The notes below the pieces were generated by a model. That model was not told the DNA's origin. It made no database searches and saw only the letters and a list, made by a program, of their open reading frames with translations. Made by a program: the position numbers and the translations under genes. 64,000 nucleotides of DNA from Sulfuriflexus mobilis (GTDB lineage Bacteria; Pseudomonadota; Gammaproteobacteria; AKS1): the NCBI RefSeq assembly GCF_003967195.1, contig NZ_AP018725.1:2848001-2912000 (forward strand), read 5' to 3'. Below, in pieces: positions 37,814 to 46,412 of this stretch; positions within the stretch are counted from its first letter, which is position 1, and the number at the start of each line of letters is the position of its first letter.

Positions 37814-38087
37814 CTTCGACATCTTTCCAGAAGGCAACATGGTCTTTAATCCGGTCTGCGGCGGCTTTCGGCGCAGGGTAATACCAGGCCGCATCAGGAT
37901 GGGTCTGTCCGTTCACAACAAGGTGGTAATAATGTGCTGTGCCCTTCCATGGGCAGGCAGTGGTAGTCGGGGAGTTTATAAAATACTCGGCATGGATCGC
38001 CGCAGCAGGGAAATAGATGTTGCCTTCCAGCTCAACACAGGCATCGCTCTCGGCGAGTAACACCCCTTGCCAGCGTGCCTGCCACAC
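37791..38087 (-). CDS. DUF427 domain protein
   Basis: This 98-residue protein shows IYFPAAAIHAEYFINSPTTT followed by CPWKGTAHYYHLVVNG, the DUF427 (Nucleotidyltransferase-like beta-barrel) signature with the conserved CPWKG. The function of the family is not established. The last residues (VALTLEA) and the stop codon are encoded inside the third tandem copy of the hairpin repeat, so insertion of the repeat has rewritten the C-terminus. It is followed in the same direction by no other gene. Confidence 0.87.
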   Translation of the reverse strand: MWQARWQGVLLAESDACVELEGNIYFPAAAIHAEYFINSPTTTACPWKGTAHYYHLVVNGQTHPDAAWYYPAPKAAADRIKDHVAFWKDVEVALTLEA

Positions 38088-38093
38088 AAGAGA

Positions 38094-38492
38094 TTACTCC
38101 GACGGCCCCTGCAGGGCCTTCTTCACCTCTTCGAGCAGACGCTCGGCACGAATCGGTTTGGCAAGAAATTGATAACTACCATCCTTGTTATCGACCATCA
38201 TCTCCTGTTCCTCGGAAATAATACTGGTCAGGAAGATAATCGGGATATCCTTGGTGGCGATATTCTCTGACAAGTGATGGGCGGTCATACCACCACTCAT
38301 ATCCGGCATCATCACATCCAGAACGATCAGGTCAGGTAATTCCAAACCCGCCAGTTCGATACCGCGCGTCCCGTTAGGGGCCGATATCACTTTATAACCT
38401 TTATGGCTGAGTAATTCTTCAAGAAAGGAACGGAAGGAATCATCGTCATCGACGACGAGAATTTTTTCCATTTTCATACCGTTATCAGCCAT
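38094..38492 (-). CDS. single-domain response regulator
   Basis: This 132-residue CheY-like receiver has ILVVDDDDSFRSFLEELL with the acidic pocket, LIVLDVMMPDMSG with the phospho-accepting aspartate near residue 59, IIFLTS with the conserved threonine, and QFLAKPI with the lysine. There is no output domain. GGAGATG precedes the ATG. No kinase lies beside it; the orphan hybrid kinase at 30.6-33.2 kb is one candidate partner. The stop is six bases before the DUF427 start, so both may be in one transcript. Confidence 0.93.
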   Translation of the reverse strand: MADNGMKMEKILVVDDDDSFRSFLEELLSHKGYKVISAPNGTRGIELAGLELPDLIVLDVMMPDMSGGMTAHHLSENIATKDIPIIFLTSIISEEQEMMVDNKDGSYQFLAKPIRAERLLEEVKKALQGPSE

Positions 38493-38678
38493 TCAATAAC
38501 ATCTCCTACCCGTATACCCATCCTTAGACAGATTCTTGTTGTTTTTCCCGGGTTAAGATTGCTTACCCAAAATCCGCTACGAGTGTACACCAAAGGATTT
38601 ATCAATAAAACAAGATGTCTTGTTGCTTAACCGTCTCATAGGTTGTTGCAAAACAGCATATCTTCGCAACGCATAAAG

Positions 38679-39350
38679 TCAGGGCCTTGAGACCTGACGC
38701 AGTATGTCTCTCAGGGCCTCGGCCTTATCCTTGCCGAAGGTGTTGTGTAACAGCACCTCTTCAGCACTGATCTTGCGACCATAATACTTTTGACTATAGT
38801 TATCGTTCAGGCTGACGATCCCGCCCTCCAGCGATACCCCGGCAAACAGGCCCCGGCTGCGGGCATAGGAATAGATGTCTGCGACCAGATTACCTGTGGT
38901 CGCCGTTTCATTACGCACCCCGACCGGTCCGGCGGCAATACTCAAATCGGCACCCAGTTTCACCTTGTTATTCATCACCGACCGCAGGCCGCGCTCATTC
39001 ATGATCACCATCACGACCTCCGATGATGAAACACCAATCTGCAGACCGACACTCGCCAGGGCCAGGGAATAAAAGACCGGTGCACTCCACTCACCACTCT
39101 GATGATCATGGGAAAGTAAGATACCCGTCCCCCCGGCACCGCCCCAGACGAGTCCGGCCTTAATATAAGAAGGCACGATCAGGACACCGTGCGCCTGCGA
39201 CAACATCGAACGGAATGCGCCTTGATTGGGATCCTCTTGCAATGCCTTGATAACGAGTCTGGCATCATCGACAAGTTCACTGGCGTCATCTGCATGACTA
39301 GGCGATGTAAATAGACTTAGTCCCAGTAAAATGGTTATCAGGTATTTCAT
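38679..39350 (-). CDS. SYLF/YSC84 domain lipid-binding-type protein, exported
   Basis: This 223-residue protein has a signal peptide (YLITILLGLSLFTSPSHA) and the SYLF (YSC84) domain: AHGVLIVPSYIKAGLVWGGAGGTGILL, WSAPVFYSLALASVGLQIGV, VVMVIMNERGLRSVM, and GADLSIAAGPVGVRNE. Bacterial SYLF proteins are periplasmic or outer-membrane associated and their role is unclear; eukaryotic ones bind phosphoinositides. It is the last gene of a likely operon with the Rieske, YjbQ and 1348-residue genes, after a 53-base gap. GGAGAGAAG precedes its ATG. Confidence 0.9.
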   Translation of the reverse strand: MKYLITILLGLSLFTSPSHADDASELVDDARLVIKALQEDPNQGAFRSMLSQAHGVLIVPSYIKAGLVWGGAGGTGILLSHDHQSGEWSAPVFYSLALASVGLQIGVSSSEVVMVIMNERGLRSVMNNKVKLGADLSIAAGPVGVRNETATTGNLVADIYSYARSRGLFAGVSLEGGIVSLNDNYSQKYYGRKISAEEVLLHNTFGKDKAEALRDILRQVSRP

Positions 39351-39403
39351 AGCTTCTCTCCTGTCGGCATTACACCATCGGCCCCGCTATGGCGCAAGCA
39401 GGT

Positions 39404-39751
39404 CTAATGTGCCGCACAAACAATGTATTCACCCCGGATGGAGACAGGCCATGGCTCAAGACTCTTACCCGCGCAAGGCCCCCGGATACAATAACCATCT
39501 TCTAGACGAAACAACGCACCGTGTACGGAGCATTGCAGGTACTCGCCACTGCCATCGAAAAACTGATCGGGTACCCAGTCAAGGTTGATACCGGTGTGCG
39601 GACAATGGTTTCGATAGCCATACACAACCGCCCCCTGGCGGACGATAATCACGGCCAGTACCTGCCCCCCGTTATCGACACTGAAACCTCTCGCCGTGTC
39701 GTCGACCATATCATCAAGGCGGCAAAGCACCTCCTCTCTGAGATTATCCAT
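39404..39751 (-). CDS. Rieske [2Fe-2S] ferredoxin-like protein
   Basis: This 115-residue protein has the Rieske cluster motifs CPHTG near residue 66 and CSVHGALF near residue 90 (CxH...CxxH), spaced as in ferredoxin-type Rieske proteins, with DGYCIRGPCAG after. It has no signal peptide, so it should be cytoplasmic. It may donate electrons to an oxygenase or reductase, but none is adjacent. It lies 8 bases downstream of yjbQ and upstream of the SYLF gene in one probable operon. Confidence 0.9.
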   Translation of the reverse strand: MDNLREEVLCRLDDMVDDTARGFSVDNGGQVLAVIIVRQGAVVYGYRNHCPHTGINLDWVPDQFFDGSGEYLQCSVHGALFRLEDGYCIRGPCAGKSLEPWPVSIRGEYIVCAAH

Positions 39752-39759
39752 ACCGCCCC

Positions 39760-40167
39760 CTATTCACTGATGTGGACCACCAGGCGGCGGAGACTGCCAC
39801 GGTGACGGTGTTCCCAGAGATACACCCCCTGCCAGGTACCGAGGGCAAGTTGCCCTTTCACCAGCGGGATACTCAGCGAGGTCGCTGTCAGTACCGATTT
39901 GATATGCGCCGGCATATCATCGACACCTTCATCGGTGTGCGTATAGAGGGGGTCATTTTCGGCGACCAGACGGTTTAACCAGTTGTGCAGGTCTGCCTGT
40001 ACAGCCGGGTCGGCATTTTCCTGAATAATGAGACTGGCCGAGGTATGTTGAACAAAGAGCGTACACAGGCCCTCGCCAATACCCGCGTCACTGACTGCCG
40101 CAGCAAGCTGTGCAGTCATGTCATATAAACCCTGACCACGTGTGGTAACCGATAAATGCTTAATCAC
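39760..40167 (-). CDS. YjbQ family protein (UPF0047)
   Basis: This 135-residue protein shows the family marks LCTLFVQHTSASLIIQENADP, RLVAENDPLYTHTDEGVDDMPAHIKS, and LPLVKG-like SIPLVKGQLALGTWQGVYLWEHR. YjbQ proteins have weak thiamine-phosphate synthase activity in E. coli; the natural role is uncertain. It starts with GTG at 40167, with AGGG ahead, and lies 21 bases after the stop of the 1348-residue protein, with the Rieske gene following after 8 bases. Confidence 0.93.
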   Translation of the reverse strand: MIKHLSVTTRGQGLYDMTAQLAAAVSDAGIGEGLCTLFVQHTSASLIIQENADPAVQADLHNWLNRLVAENDPLYTHTDEGVDDMPAHIKSVLTATSLSIPLVKGQLALGTWQGVYLWEHRHRGSLRRLVVHISE

Positions 40168-40188
40168 AACAAACCCTGGTGGAGAAAC

Positions 40189-43100
40189 TTATTCGCGCAC
40201 CAGTCGGATGCCAATCGTATTCAGGCGACTGTCGATGGCATACTGTGTGCGTTTTTTCAGGCGCAGACTGTCAGACGGGCTATTAAAGGCGCCACCGCGC
40301 ACCATGCGCTGCTGACAGTCGCCACGCTGCCAGGCGGAACCATCCACAGGTGCGCCGCGGTAATTACTATTGGCACAGTCCTGCAGCCACTCACTGACAT
40401 TTCCTGCCATGTCATTCAGGCCAAAGGCATTGGCCTTGAATGAACCGATGGCCGCCGGCCCGGCACGGTCCCACTGACTACCGCAATCAAAACAATTGGC
40501 CTGACCCTTGCCGATCTCTTTACCCCACGGGAAACGGCTGGTCACCCCGGCACTGGCGGCATATTCCCACTCTGCCTCGCTCGGCAGACGATACTTGCGC
40601 CCGGTCTGGGCCGATAACCACTTGGCATATTTCACCGCCTCCAGCCAACTGACTTTTGTTACCGGCTCGTTATCCTTGCGCCCCTTCACAGCCGCAGCGG
40701 AACTGCCCGTGGCCTGCACATAACGGCGGAAGTCTGCGACGCTGACCTCGTAACGTGACATGGCAAAACTACGCAGGCTCACCTCATGCTGCGGTCGCTC
40801 ATCAAACTCCGGTGAAGACGAGGGGCTGCCCATACTAAAACGCCCCGCCGGGATCAGTGCCATAGCCGGGGCCTTGCCCCCTAGCTTGAGCGGGTCCTGA
40901 ATATATATTGGCTTATGTGTTACCGGCTTGGGCTCAGACTTAATACCCGTCACGGCCTGGGGACTGGTGGGTGACTCGATTAGTGGTGAGGGTATGGCTA
41001 AAGGTGCCCTGGCAATTTCTGTTTCGTCAACACCAGGTGCCGGTACGGGTTCGGGCACCACCTGCGCAGGCGCCGTCGCAACCCGGGTAGGCGCCTTGTC
41101 ACCGCCACTTAACCACCAGCCTAAAACCCCGACGACAATCACGGCGGCAACACCGATGCCGGCATATAACTTGCCGCGCCGACTTTTTTCTTCACTGGCG
41201 AGACGGGACTCGATCACCTGCTCGGTAAACTGCGAAACAAATACCGACTCCTCATCAAATGCTTCACTGATCAGTTTTTCGATATCATCCTGACCATCGA
41301 CGAAGCTGGATGGCACCACGACAAAATCATCCTCCGCCCCGGGATCGCCCATTACGATGATCTCGGCCTCATCGTTATCTGTCTCCAGCAGCGGTGCGAT
41401 CTCTTCGATATTGACCTGTTCTATCGGCAAATCCGTATCCATTGCCGCGACGGGTGTGGCCTTGCTGGCTTTATCCTCATCGACCACACGTTGTTTTAAC
41501 GACTCGGCATCGGCGCGCATTTTATGGATCATGCTGTCGGCACGTTTCTGTGCGGCCTCGGCCTCGAGCTGCAAACGCTGACCGTCACGTTCGGCCTGTT
41601 GCCGCGCCATCTCGGCCTCATTAGCCAGGCGCGCCGCCTCCTGCTCGGCCTGTTGACGTGCCACATCCGCCTGCTGCTTGATGCGTTCGGCCTCTTCTTC
41701 GACCTTACGCCGGGTGGTCTCGGCCTCGGCCTGGATACGCTTGGCATCTTCTTCGGCTGCCAGCCGCGCGGCCTCGGCCTCTTCACGTATCTGACGTGCT
41801 ACCGCCTCAGCCTGTTGCCGCGCCGCTTCGGCCTCTTCTTTCAGACGCAGGGCCTCACTGGCCTCGAGCCGCGCGGCCTCGGCCTCAGATTCCAGACGCA
41901 CCAATGCGTCGGCATTTTCATTCTCGACATCCATGCGCGCCGCCTCAACCTCGGCACCCAGGCGCGCCGCCTCTTCCTCCGCCCGGAGGCGGGTACTCTC
42001 GGCCTCGGCCTTAATCCTGGCCGCCTCTTCCTCCGCCCGGAGGCGGGTACTCTCGGCCTCGGCCTGACGTCGATTCAACTCTTCTTCAAGCTGGTGGCGA
42101 CTGGCCTCGGCCTCGGCCTTCAGACGCGCCGCCTCTTCTTCTGCGCCCAGACGTGCCGCCTCGACCTCGCGCATTTTATGTTGTTCCTCTTCGGCCTTGA
42201 TCCGGGCCTGTTCGGCCTCGGCCTTGATCCGGGCAACCTCCTGCTCAACCTTGAGCCGCACCTCTTCCTGTGAAGAAAGGAAACCGGCATGTTCGGCTTC
42301 GGCGCGCAGCTTCTCGGCCTCGGCCTCGGTCAGCAGGCGCGCCGCCTCCTGCTCAATTTCAAAACGGGCCGCCTCGGCCTCGGCAACGATCCTCGAGGCC
42401 AGTTCCTCGGAACGCAGCCGAGCCTCTTCCTCGGCCTCGGCCCGTACCCGTTCGGCCTCGACACGCAGGCGTTCGGCCTCCGCCTCGGCCTTTTCACGCG
42501 CTGCCAGCTGCTCTTTTTGCAACCTTTCTGTCTCAGCCTGTGCCTGCTCCTTCGCCGCGCTCGCCTCGGCCCGGATACGTTGTGCATCGTCTTCTGCGGC
42601 CTGGCGTGCCGCCTCGGCCTCCGCCTTCAAACGCGAGGCCTCCCCGGCGGCGATCTCACGTGCCGTCTCGGCCTCTTCTTTCATCTTTATCGCCTGTGCG
42701 GCGGCCTGCTGTTCCACCTGCTCACGTTGTTCACGCAAGGCGCTTAATTCCACCTCGGCCTTCTCACGTGCGGCCTCTCTTTCTGCCTTCAACTTGCTGG
42801 CCTCGGCCTCAGCCTTGTCACGCGCTACTTGTGCCTCATGTTTGATCCGGGTGGCCTCTTCCTCGACCTCTTTACGCTTCTGGATCTCTTCCTCGGCCTT
42901 TTTACGTGCAGCCTCCTGCTCGATCTGCATCTGTGCCACGGCCTCTTCGGCCTTGAGTCGTTTGCGGGTTTCCTCCTCGGCGAGGCGACTGGCGTCTTCC
43001 TGCGTGGCCTTGAGCCGGACGAGCTCGGCTTCAACCTGGGCACGACGTTCACTCTCCGTCGCGGCGCGTTGCTCGGCATCCTGCTGTGCCGCCGTCTTGT

Positions 43101-44235
43101 CTGCGAGCTCTGCTACAGCCTGACGGGTATTGATATCGACAACCGTGGTATCCGGTTTTTTTGTCTGGGGAGACTCAGTGGCCACCTGGCTGACCATTTC
43201 CGGAGTGTATCCGCCTGCCAGCACATAGGCATCAAAGCCACGCTGACTGAGTAAGAAGGCCGCCACTGAGCTACGTTTGCCGGTGTCGCAATAGATGACG
43301 TATTTACGCGTGGGCTTCAGTCGTTCGGCATTGCTGCGCAGGATCGACAGGGGAAAATTATGGCTGCCGGCAATGCAGGACTGCTTGTATTCGTTCGGTG
43401 CCCGAACATCCAGCCAGACCCCGCCGTCTTCGACGATCATCATCGCTTCGTCCTGGCTCACCCAGTTAATAAGCGGTTGTATCATCAGACTGTCGAAATC
43501 ATCCTTAGACAGCCGCATGAGAACCCCGTCACTGAGCATGGTCACCGTGGCATTTCGCAGGGTCTCGGCGATCAGGGCCTCCTCACCAAACGAGTCCCCT
43601 GCATTAAGTTCCGCCACAACCCGTGACTGGTTATTTTTTTCGACACTCACCTGGCAACGCCCACGACGCACCATAAAAAAATAATCGCCGCGTTCGCCCT
43701 GGCGGATGATGACATCATCGGTCTGTACCGCGACCTCCTCCATACGCATAAACAGGGCCTGGATATTTTCCGCCGGCAACTTGGCAAAGGTCTCGGACTG
43801 CAGCATCTGGCTCATCCAGTCGCTGTCTTCCTCTTCAAGGACCTCGCTGACCTCATAGGTCTCCTGCTGTGGCCCATTGCTATTGAGCAGATTATCGAGC
43901 AACTGGGGGTCTATACGCACGAAACTGACGGCATTCTTGGCCACGGCCGTCAGCTGGCGCGGGATATGGTGGGCAAGCGGATAACGAGAATGTTCGGTAC
44001 CCCCCACCACGGTATCGACCACGCTCTTGCCAGACATCATGGCGACCTTGCCGGCCAGGACGTAGACGGCACGCGCATCCTTGTCACCCTCGCTAAAGAG
44101 CTTGTCGCCTGATTTAATTTCCTGGATATGGGTACCGGCAGCCAGTTCGGCGAATTTTTCATCCGACAGGGCGCTGATCGGCACCAACATGCGTAAACTC
44201 GTCTTCAGGTCTTCATTTTTTTCGACCGCAGCCAT
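40189..44235 (-). CDS. giant cNMP-binding/rhodanese/coiled-coil/membrane/FGE-like protein
   Basis: One uninterrupted frame of 1348 residues. Residues about 15-118 form a weak first cyclic-nucleotide-binding-like fold. Residues about 150-255 form a clear one (IIRQGERGDYFFMVRRGRCQ, GDSFGEEALIAETLRNATV). Residues about 262-345 are a rhodanese domain with the active-site cysteine in VIYCDTGKRSS (Cys316). Residues about 370-920 are a highly charged Ala/Glu/Arg coiled coil of imperfect 11-15 residue repeats. A membrane helix at about 1022-1043 follows (LYAGIGVAAVIVVGVLGWWL), then a proline-rich linker and a C-terminal FGE-sulfatase-type domain at 1120-1346 (MALIPAGRFSMGS, YRLPSEAEWEYAA, GLNDMAGNVSEWL). 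The catalytic cysteines of true FGE are missing, so this end is probably a binding or scaffold domain in the periplasm. ATG at 44235 follows AGGGACAGGAC. It heads a likely operon with yjbQ, Rieske and SYLF genes. Parts are familiar; the whole combination is not known to me. Confidence 0.88.
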   Translation of the reverse strand: MAAVEKNEDLKTSLRMLVPISALSDEKFAELAAGTHIQEIKSGDKLFSEGDKDARAVYVLAGKVAMMSGKSVVDTVVGGTEHSRYPLAHHIPRQLTAVAKNAVSFVRIDPQLLDNLLNSNGPQQETYEVSEVLEEEDSDWMSQMLQSETFAKLPAENIQALFMRMEEVAVQTDDVIIRQGERGDYFFMVRRGRCQVSVEKNNQSRVVAELNAGDSFGEEALIAETLRNATVTMLSDGVLMRLSKDDFDSLMIQPLINWVSQDEAMMIVEDGGVWLDVRAPNEYKQSCIAGSHNFPLSILRSNAERLKPTRKYVIYCDTGKRSSVAAFLLSQRGFDAYVLAGGYTPEMVSQVATESPQTKKPDTTVVDINTRQAVAELADKTAAQQDAEQRAATESERRAQVEAELVRLKATQEDASRLAEEETRKRLKAEEAVAQMQIEQEAARKKAEEEIQKRKEVEEEATRIKHEAQVARDKAEAEASKLKAEREAAREKAEVELSALREQREQVEQQAAAQAIKMKEEAETAREIAAGEASRLKAEAEAARQAAEDDAQRIRAEASAAKEQAQAETERLQKEQLAAREKAEAEAERLRVEAERVRAEAEEEARLRSEELASRIVAEAEAARFEIEQEAARLLTEAEAEKLRAEAEHAGFLSSQEEVRLKVEQEVARIKAEAEQARIKAEEEQHKMREVEAARLGAEEEAARLKAEAEASRHQLEEELNRRQAEAESTRLRAEEEAARIKAEAESTRLRAEEEAARLGAEVEAARMDVENENADALVRLESEAEAARLEASEALRLKEEAEAARQQAEAVARQIREEAEAARLAAEEDAKRIQAEAETTRRKVEEEAERIKQQADVARQQAEQEAARLANEAEMARQQAERDGQRLQLEAEAAQKRADSMIHKMRADAESLKQRVVDEDKASKATPVAAMDTDLPIEQVNIEEIAPLLETDNDEAEIIVMGDPGAEDDFVVVPSSFVDGQDDIEKLISEAFDEESVFVSQFTEQVIESRLASEEKSRRGKLYAGIGVAAVIVVGVLGWWLSGGDKAPTRVATAPAQVVPEPVPAPGVDETEIARAPLAIPSPLIESPTSPQAVTGIKSEPKPVTHKPIYIQDPLKLGGKAPAMALIPAGRFSMGSPSSSPEFDERPQHEVSLRSFAMSRYEVSVADFRRYVQATGSSAAAVKGRKDNEPVTKVSWLEAVKYAKWLSAQTGRKYRLPSEAEWEYAASAGVTSRFPWGKEIGKGQANCFDCGSQWDRAGPAAIGSFKANAFGLNDMAGNVSEWLQDCANSNYRGAPVDGSAWQRGDCQQRMVRGGAFNSPSDSLRLKKRTQYAIDSRLNTIGIRLVRE

Positions 44236-44690
44236 GTCCTGTCCCTACGTTATCCGGTATCACGTTATTCGTTATATTTAGAATGGGCGTGACACAGCGA
44301 CAGCGCTCGTAACGCGCCCATCACATCATTTCACTCGCATTCCAAGATAAATGAGGACCACTGTGCGGTAATGAGTAACACGTCACAATCCCTGTTATTT
44401 AGGCGGGAAGGCCCATTCATTGGTGCATAGCGCCCGCCTGCTGCCGGCGTTGAAACAACCCTGGCAAGGAATTCCCTCTTAGTTAACAGCCAATTAGACG
44501 CTACTGTTAACGCACTCTAATAAATAAGATAACAGGTTTTTCCTCAAGGTAAAGGCCAATGCGGCCGATTTGTCAGTGAAAGCCTACAGCGAACACTGAC
44601 ATTTTCGACTTTTATGTTGTCTCAAGGGAGGGGAGAATATGCCCCGCCTTGTACCTGGCGACCATTATATTGATGGAGAAACCAAAGACC
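44236..44690. other. 455-base intergenic region, no gene supported
   Basis: This lies between divergently transcribed genes. It has a GGCGGG/CCCGCC pair about 30 bases apart (44402-44440) and a GTTAACA/TGTTAAC pair (44484-44516), either of which could be operator-like, but neither matches a site I can name. It must hold promoters for the giant gene and mlaC. Confidence 0.4.
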
Positions 44691-45302
44691 ATGCGATACC
44701 TGACCCTGCTGACTGTACTACTAATGTGTAATCTGAGTTCGCTCGCTGCCGAGCCCCTGCCGTCAGCACGGGCACTGGTGCAGAAGACCGCCGCGCAGGT
44801 CACGAGTCGTATCCGGGCGGACCGACCGCTGATCGACAGCAATCCGCAACACCTGCAAAGCCTGATCGACGAACTGATGATGCCGCACATCGATTTTCAG
44901 CGCATGTCAAAATGGGTACTGGGCAAATACTGGCGTCGCGCCAGTGACGAACAACGCGAGCAATTCGCCACTGAATTCAGCCAGCTCATCCTGCGTACCT
45001 ATTCCACCGCCCTGCTTGAATACAGCGACCAGGAGGTTGCCGTATTACCCGTGCGTGCCGCCGCAGATGCCCGTGAGGTCACCGTCCGTACCGAGGTTCA
45101 ACCCGACCAGGGGCCGGCGATCCCGATCGCCTATGACCTCTATCTCAATCCACAGGGGCAGTGGAAGGTCTACGATGTGTCCATTGACGGCATCAGCCTG
45201 ATCGCCAATTACCGCTCCAGCTTTTCCTCCCAGATACGACGTAGCGGTATCAGTGCCCTGCTGACGCAACTGCATGCACGAAACCAGCAGGCAATAAAAT
45301 AA
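44691..45302 (+). CDS. mlaC: MlaC/Ttg2D-type phospholipid-binding periplasmic protein
   Basis: This 203-residue protein begins with a signal peptide (LTLLTVLLMCNLSSLAAEP) and has the MlaC/Tol-tolerance family pattern: MMPHIDFQRMSKWVLGKYWR near residue 75, ASDEQREQFATEFSQLILRTYSTAL, and WKVYDVSIDGISLIANYRSSFSSQIR at the end. MlaC carries phospholipids between the outer and inner membranes to keep lipid asymmetry. I use the ATG at 44691 with GGAGAA ten bases before; an upstream TTG and ATG give unlikely N-termini. No mlaA, mlaE or mlaF is nearby, so this is a separate copy. Confidence 0.9.
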   Translation: MRYLTLLTVLLMCNLSSLAAEPLPSARALVQKTAAQVTSRIRADRPLIDSNPQHLQSLIDELMMPHIDFQRMSKWVLGKYWRRASDEQREQFATEFSQLILRTYSTALLEYSDQEVAVLPVRAAADAREVTVRTEVQPDQGPAIPIAYDLYLNPQGQWKVYDVSIDGISLIANYRSSFSSQIRRSGISALLTQLHARNQQAIK

Positions 45303-45514
45303 TTTTGTCAAGCCCATCTTCGGATCATGATTTGCATTACCGTGCAAACCGCGATCCAATATGGCACATTTTTATAGCTCTATATCAGTATAAAAATCAC
45401 CCCGAATGAAAAATTTACTTGCATTGTAGCGGTAAAGTTGTGCTATCTTACGCACACACTATACGAACAGGATCGTTTGCAATCCGAAAATAACGAATTC
45501 ATCAGGAGTTACCG

Positions 45515-45826
45515 ATGGCAGCAAAGAAACCAAAAACCAAATCCGAAATTCTCAAGACAATCGCTGAAAACACCGAGTTGACCAAAAAAGATGTCACCGC
45601 CGTGTTTGATGAACTGGCAGGGATGATTCAAAAAGATATGAAGAAGAACGGCCCGGGTGTTTTCACCATCCCTGGTCTGGCCAAGGTTAAGGTTGTGCGC
45701 AAGCCGGCCACCAAGGCACGCAAGGGCACTAACCCATTCACCGGCGAAGAGATGATGTTCAAGGCCAAGCCGGCCCGTAACGTCGTCAAGCTGACCGCGC
45801 TGAAGGCCCTGAAAGATATGGTCTGA
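45515..45826 (+). CDS. HU/IHF-family histone-like DNA-binding protein
   Basis: This 103-residue protein starts MAAKKPKTKSEILKTIAENT and shows the HU fold: ELTKKDVTAVFDELAGMI, VFTIPGLAKVKVVRKPATKARKGTNPFTGEE (beta arm with the RKGTNPFTGEE variant of RxxRNPxTG), and KALKDMV. The arm sequence KARKGTNPFTGE marks the HU-like group with the conserved proline. It bends DNA and packs the nucleoid. It stands alone with its own terminator. Confidence 0.93.
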   Translation: MAAKKPKTKSEILKTIAENTELTKKDVTAVFDELAGMIQKDMKKNGPGVFTIPGLAKVKVVRKPATKARKGTNPFTGEEMMFKAKPARNVVKLTALKALKDMV

Positions 45827-45846
45827 GGCCTGCGTCCAGGTGCATA

Positions 45847-45873
45847 AAAAGGGAGGCCTCGGCCTCCCTTTTT
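45847..45873. terminator. bidirectional terminator after HU gene
   Basis: AAAAGGGAGGCC and GGCCTCCCTTTT form a 12-bp perfect stem with a TC loop, flanked by A and T runs. It serves the HU gene and the converging TerB-like gene. Confidence 0.93.
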
Positions 45874-45895
45874 ATTGTCTTGTTGAATAGCTGCC

Positions 45896-46345
45896 TCAGT
45901 CGCCCATCGCCCGGTGCTTGGCCGCAATGAAGGCCGTGTGCGGCACATAGAGCAGGTCAGCAATCTGCCGGACAAAGGCCTCTTCATACTTGTCCAGCAC
46001 GGCATCGCTGAGTGCCACCTGCCAGAGCATTTCCACCACTTGCTGTTTTTCCCCCTGGCTGAAGTGTTCATTGAGCAGGCGGGTAAACTCCTGCAGGCAT
46101 ACCGCATGCCTGGCCGTCTCGGCGGCAAGCTCCAGCAGTTCGGCGACGGTGGCGGCATCGAGCTGGAAGTACCGACACAATATCCCGGTTATGGCGTCTC
46201 GCTCACGGGCCTCGATATGGTCGTCGGCCTGGGCCATTTCAAACATCAGGGTCGCCGTGGCCACGCGCAGGCTACGCGCATCAACCGGCTCAGGACCCGA
46301 GCTCAGGACACGTTGTTGAAAAAAATCTCGTATAGAATTCAGCAT
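45896..46345 (-). CDS. TerB-like (DjlA/TerB family) protein
   Basis: The 149-residue all-helical protein shows ATATLMFEMAQADDHIEARERDAITGIL near residue 30 and VEMLWQVALSDAVLDKYEEAFVRQIADLL near residue 105, the two acidic metal-binding-like helical repeats of the TerB family. TerB proteins occur with tellurite resistance and membrane stress but also alone, as here; function unclear. I chose the ATG at 46345; a TTG at 46369 would add eight residues. It is divergent from the ferredoxin reductase gene. Confidence 0.85.
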   Translation of the reverse strand: MLNSIRDFFQQRVLSSGPEPVDARSLRVATATLMFEMAQADDHIEARERDAITGILCRYFQLDAATVAELLELAAETARHAVCLQEFTRLLNEHFSQGEKQQVVEMLWQVALSDAVLDKYEEAFVRQIADLLYVPHTAFIAAKHRAMGD

Positions 46346-46412
46346 ACTGATCCGGGTTTTTATCCTCAAGTAAATCGACTGCTATAGTGTAGAGACAATA
46401 CAGGAGTGCGTC

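Noticed and set aside
37608-38060. A 150-residue plus-strand frame with three repeats of SSFIMSTLRFQRQG
   Set aside because: The repeated peptide comes from the 57-bp tandem DNA repeat. The frame then runs antisense through the DUF427 gene.
41524-43254. Long open frames on the plus strand within the giant gene, rich in Leu, Gly, Arg or Ser
   Set aside because: They are shadow frames of the repetitive coiled-coil coding sequence. They have no ribosome site and no domain.
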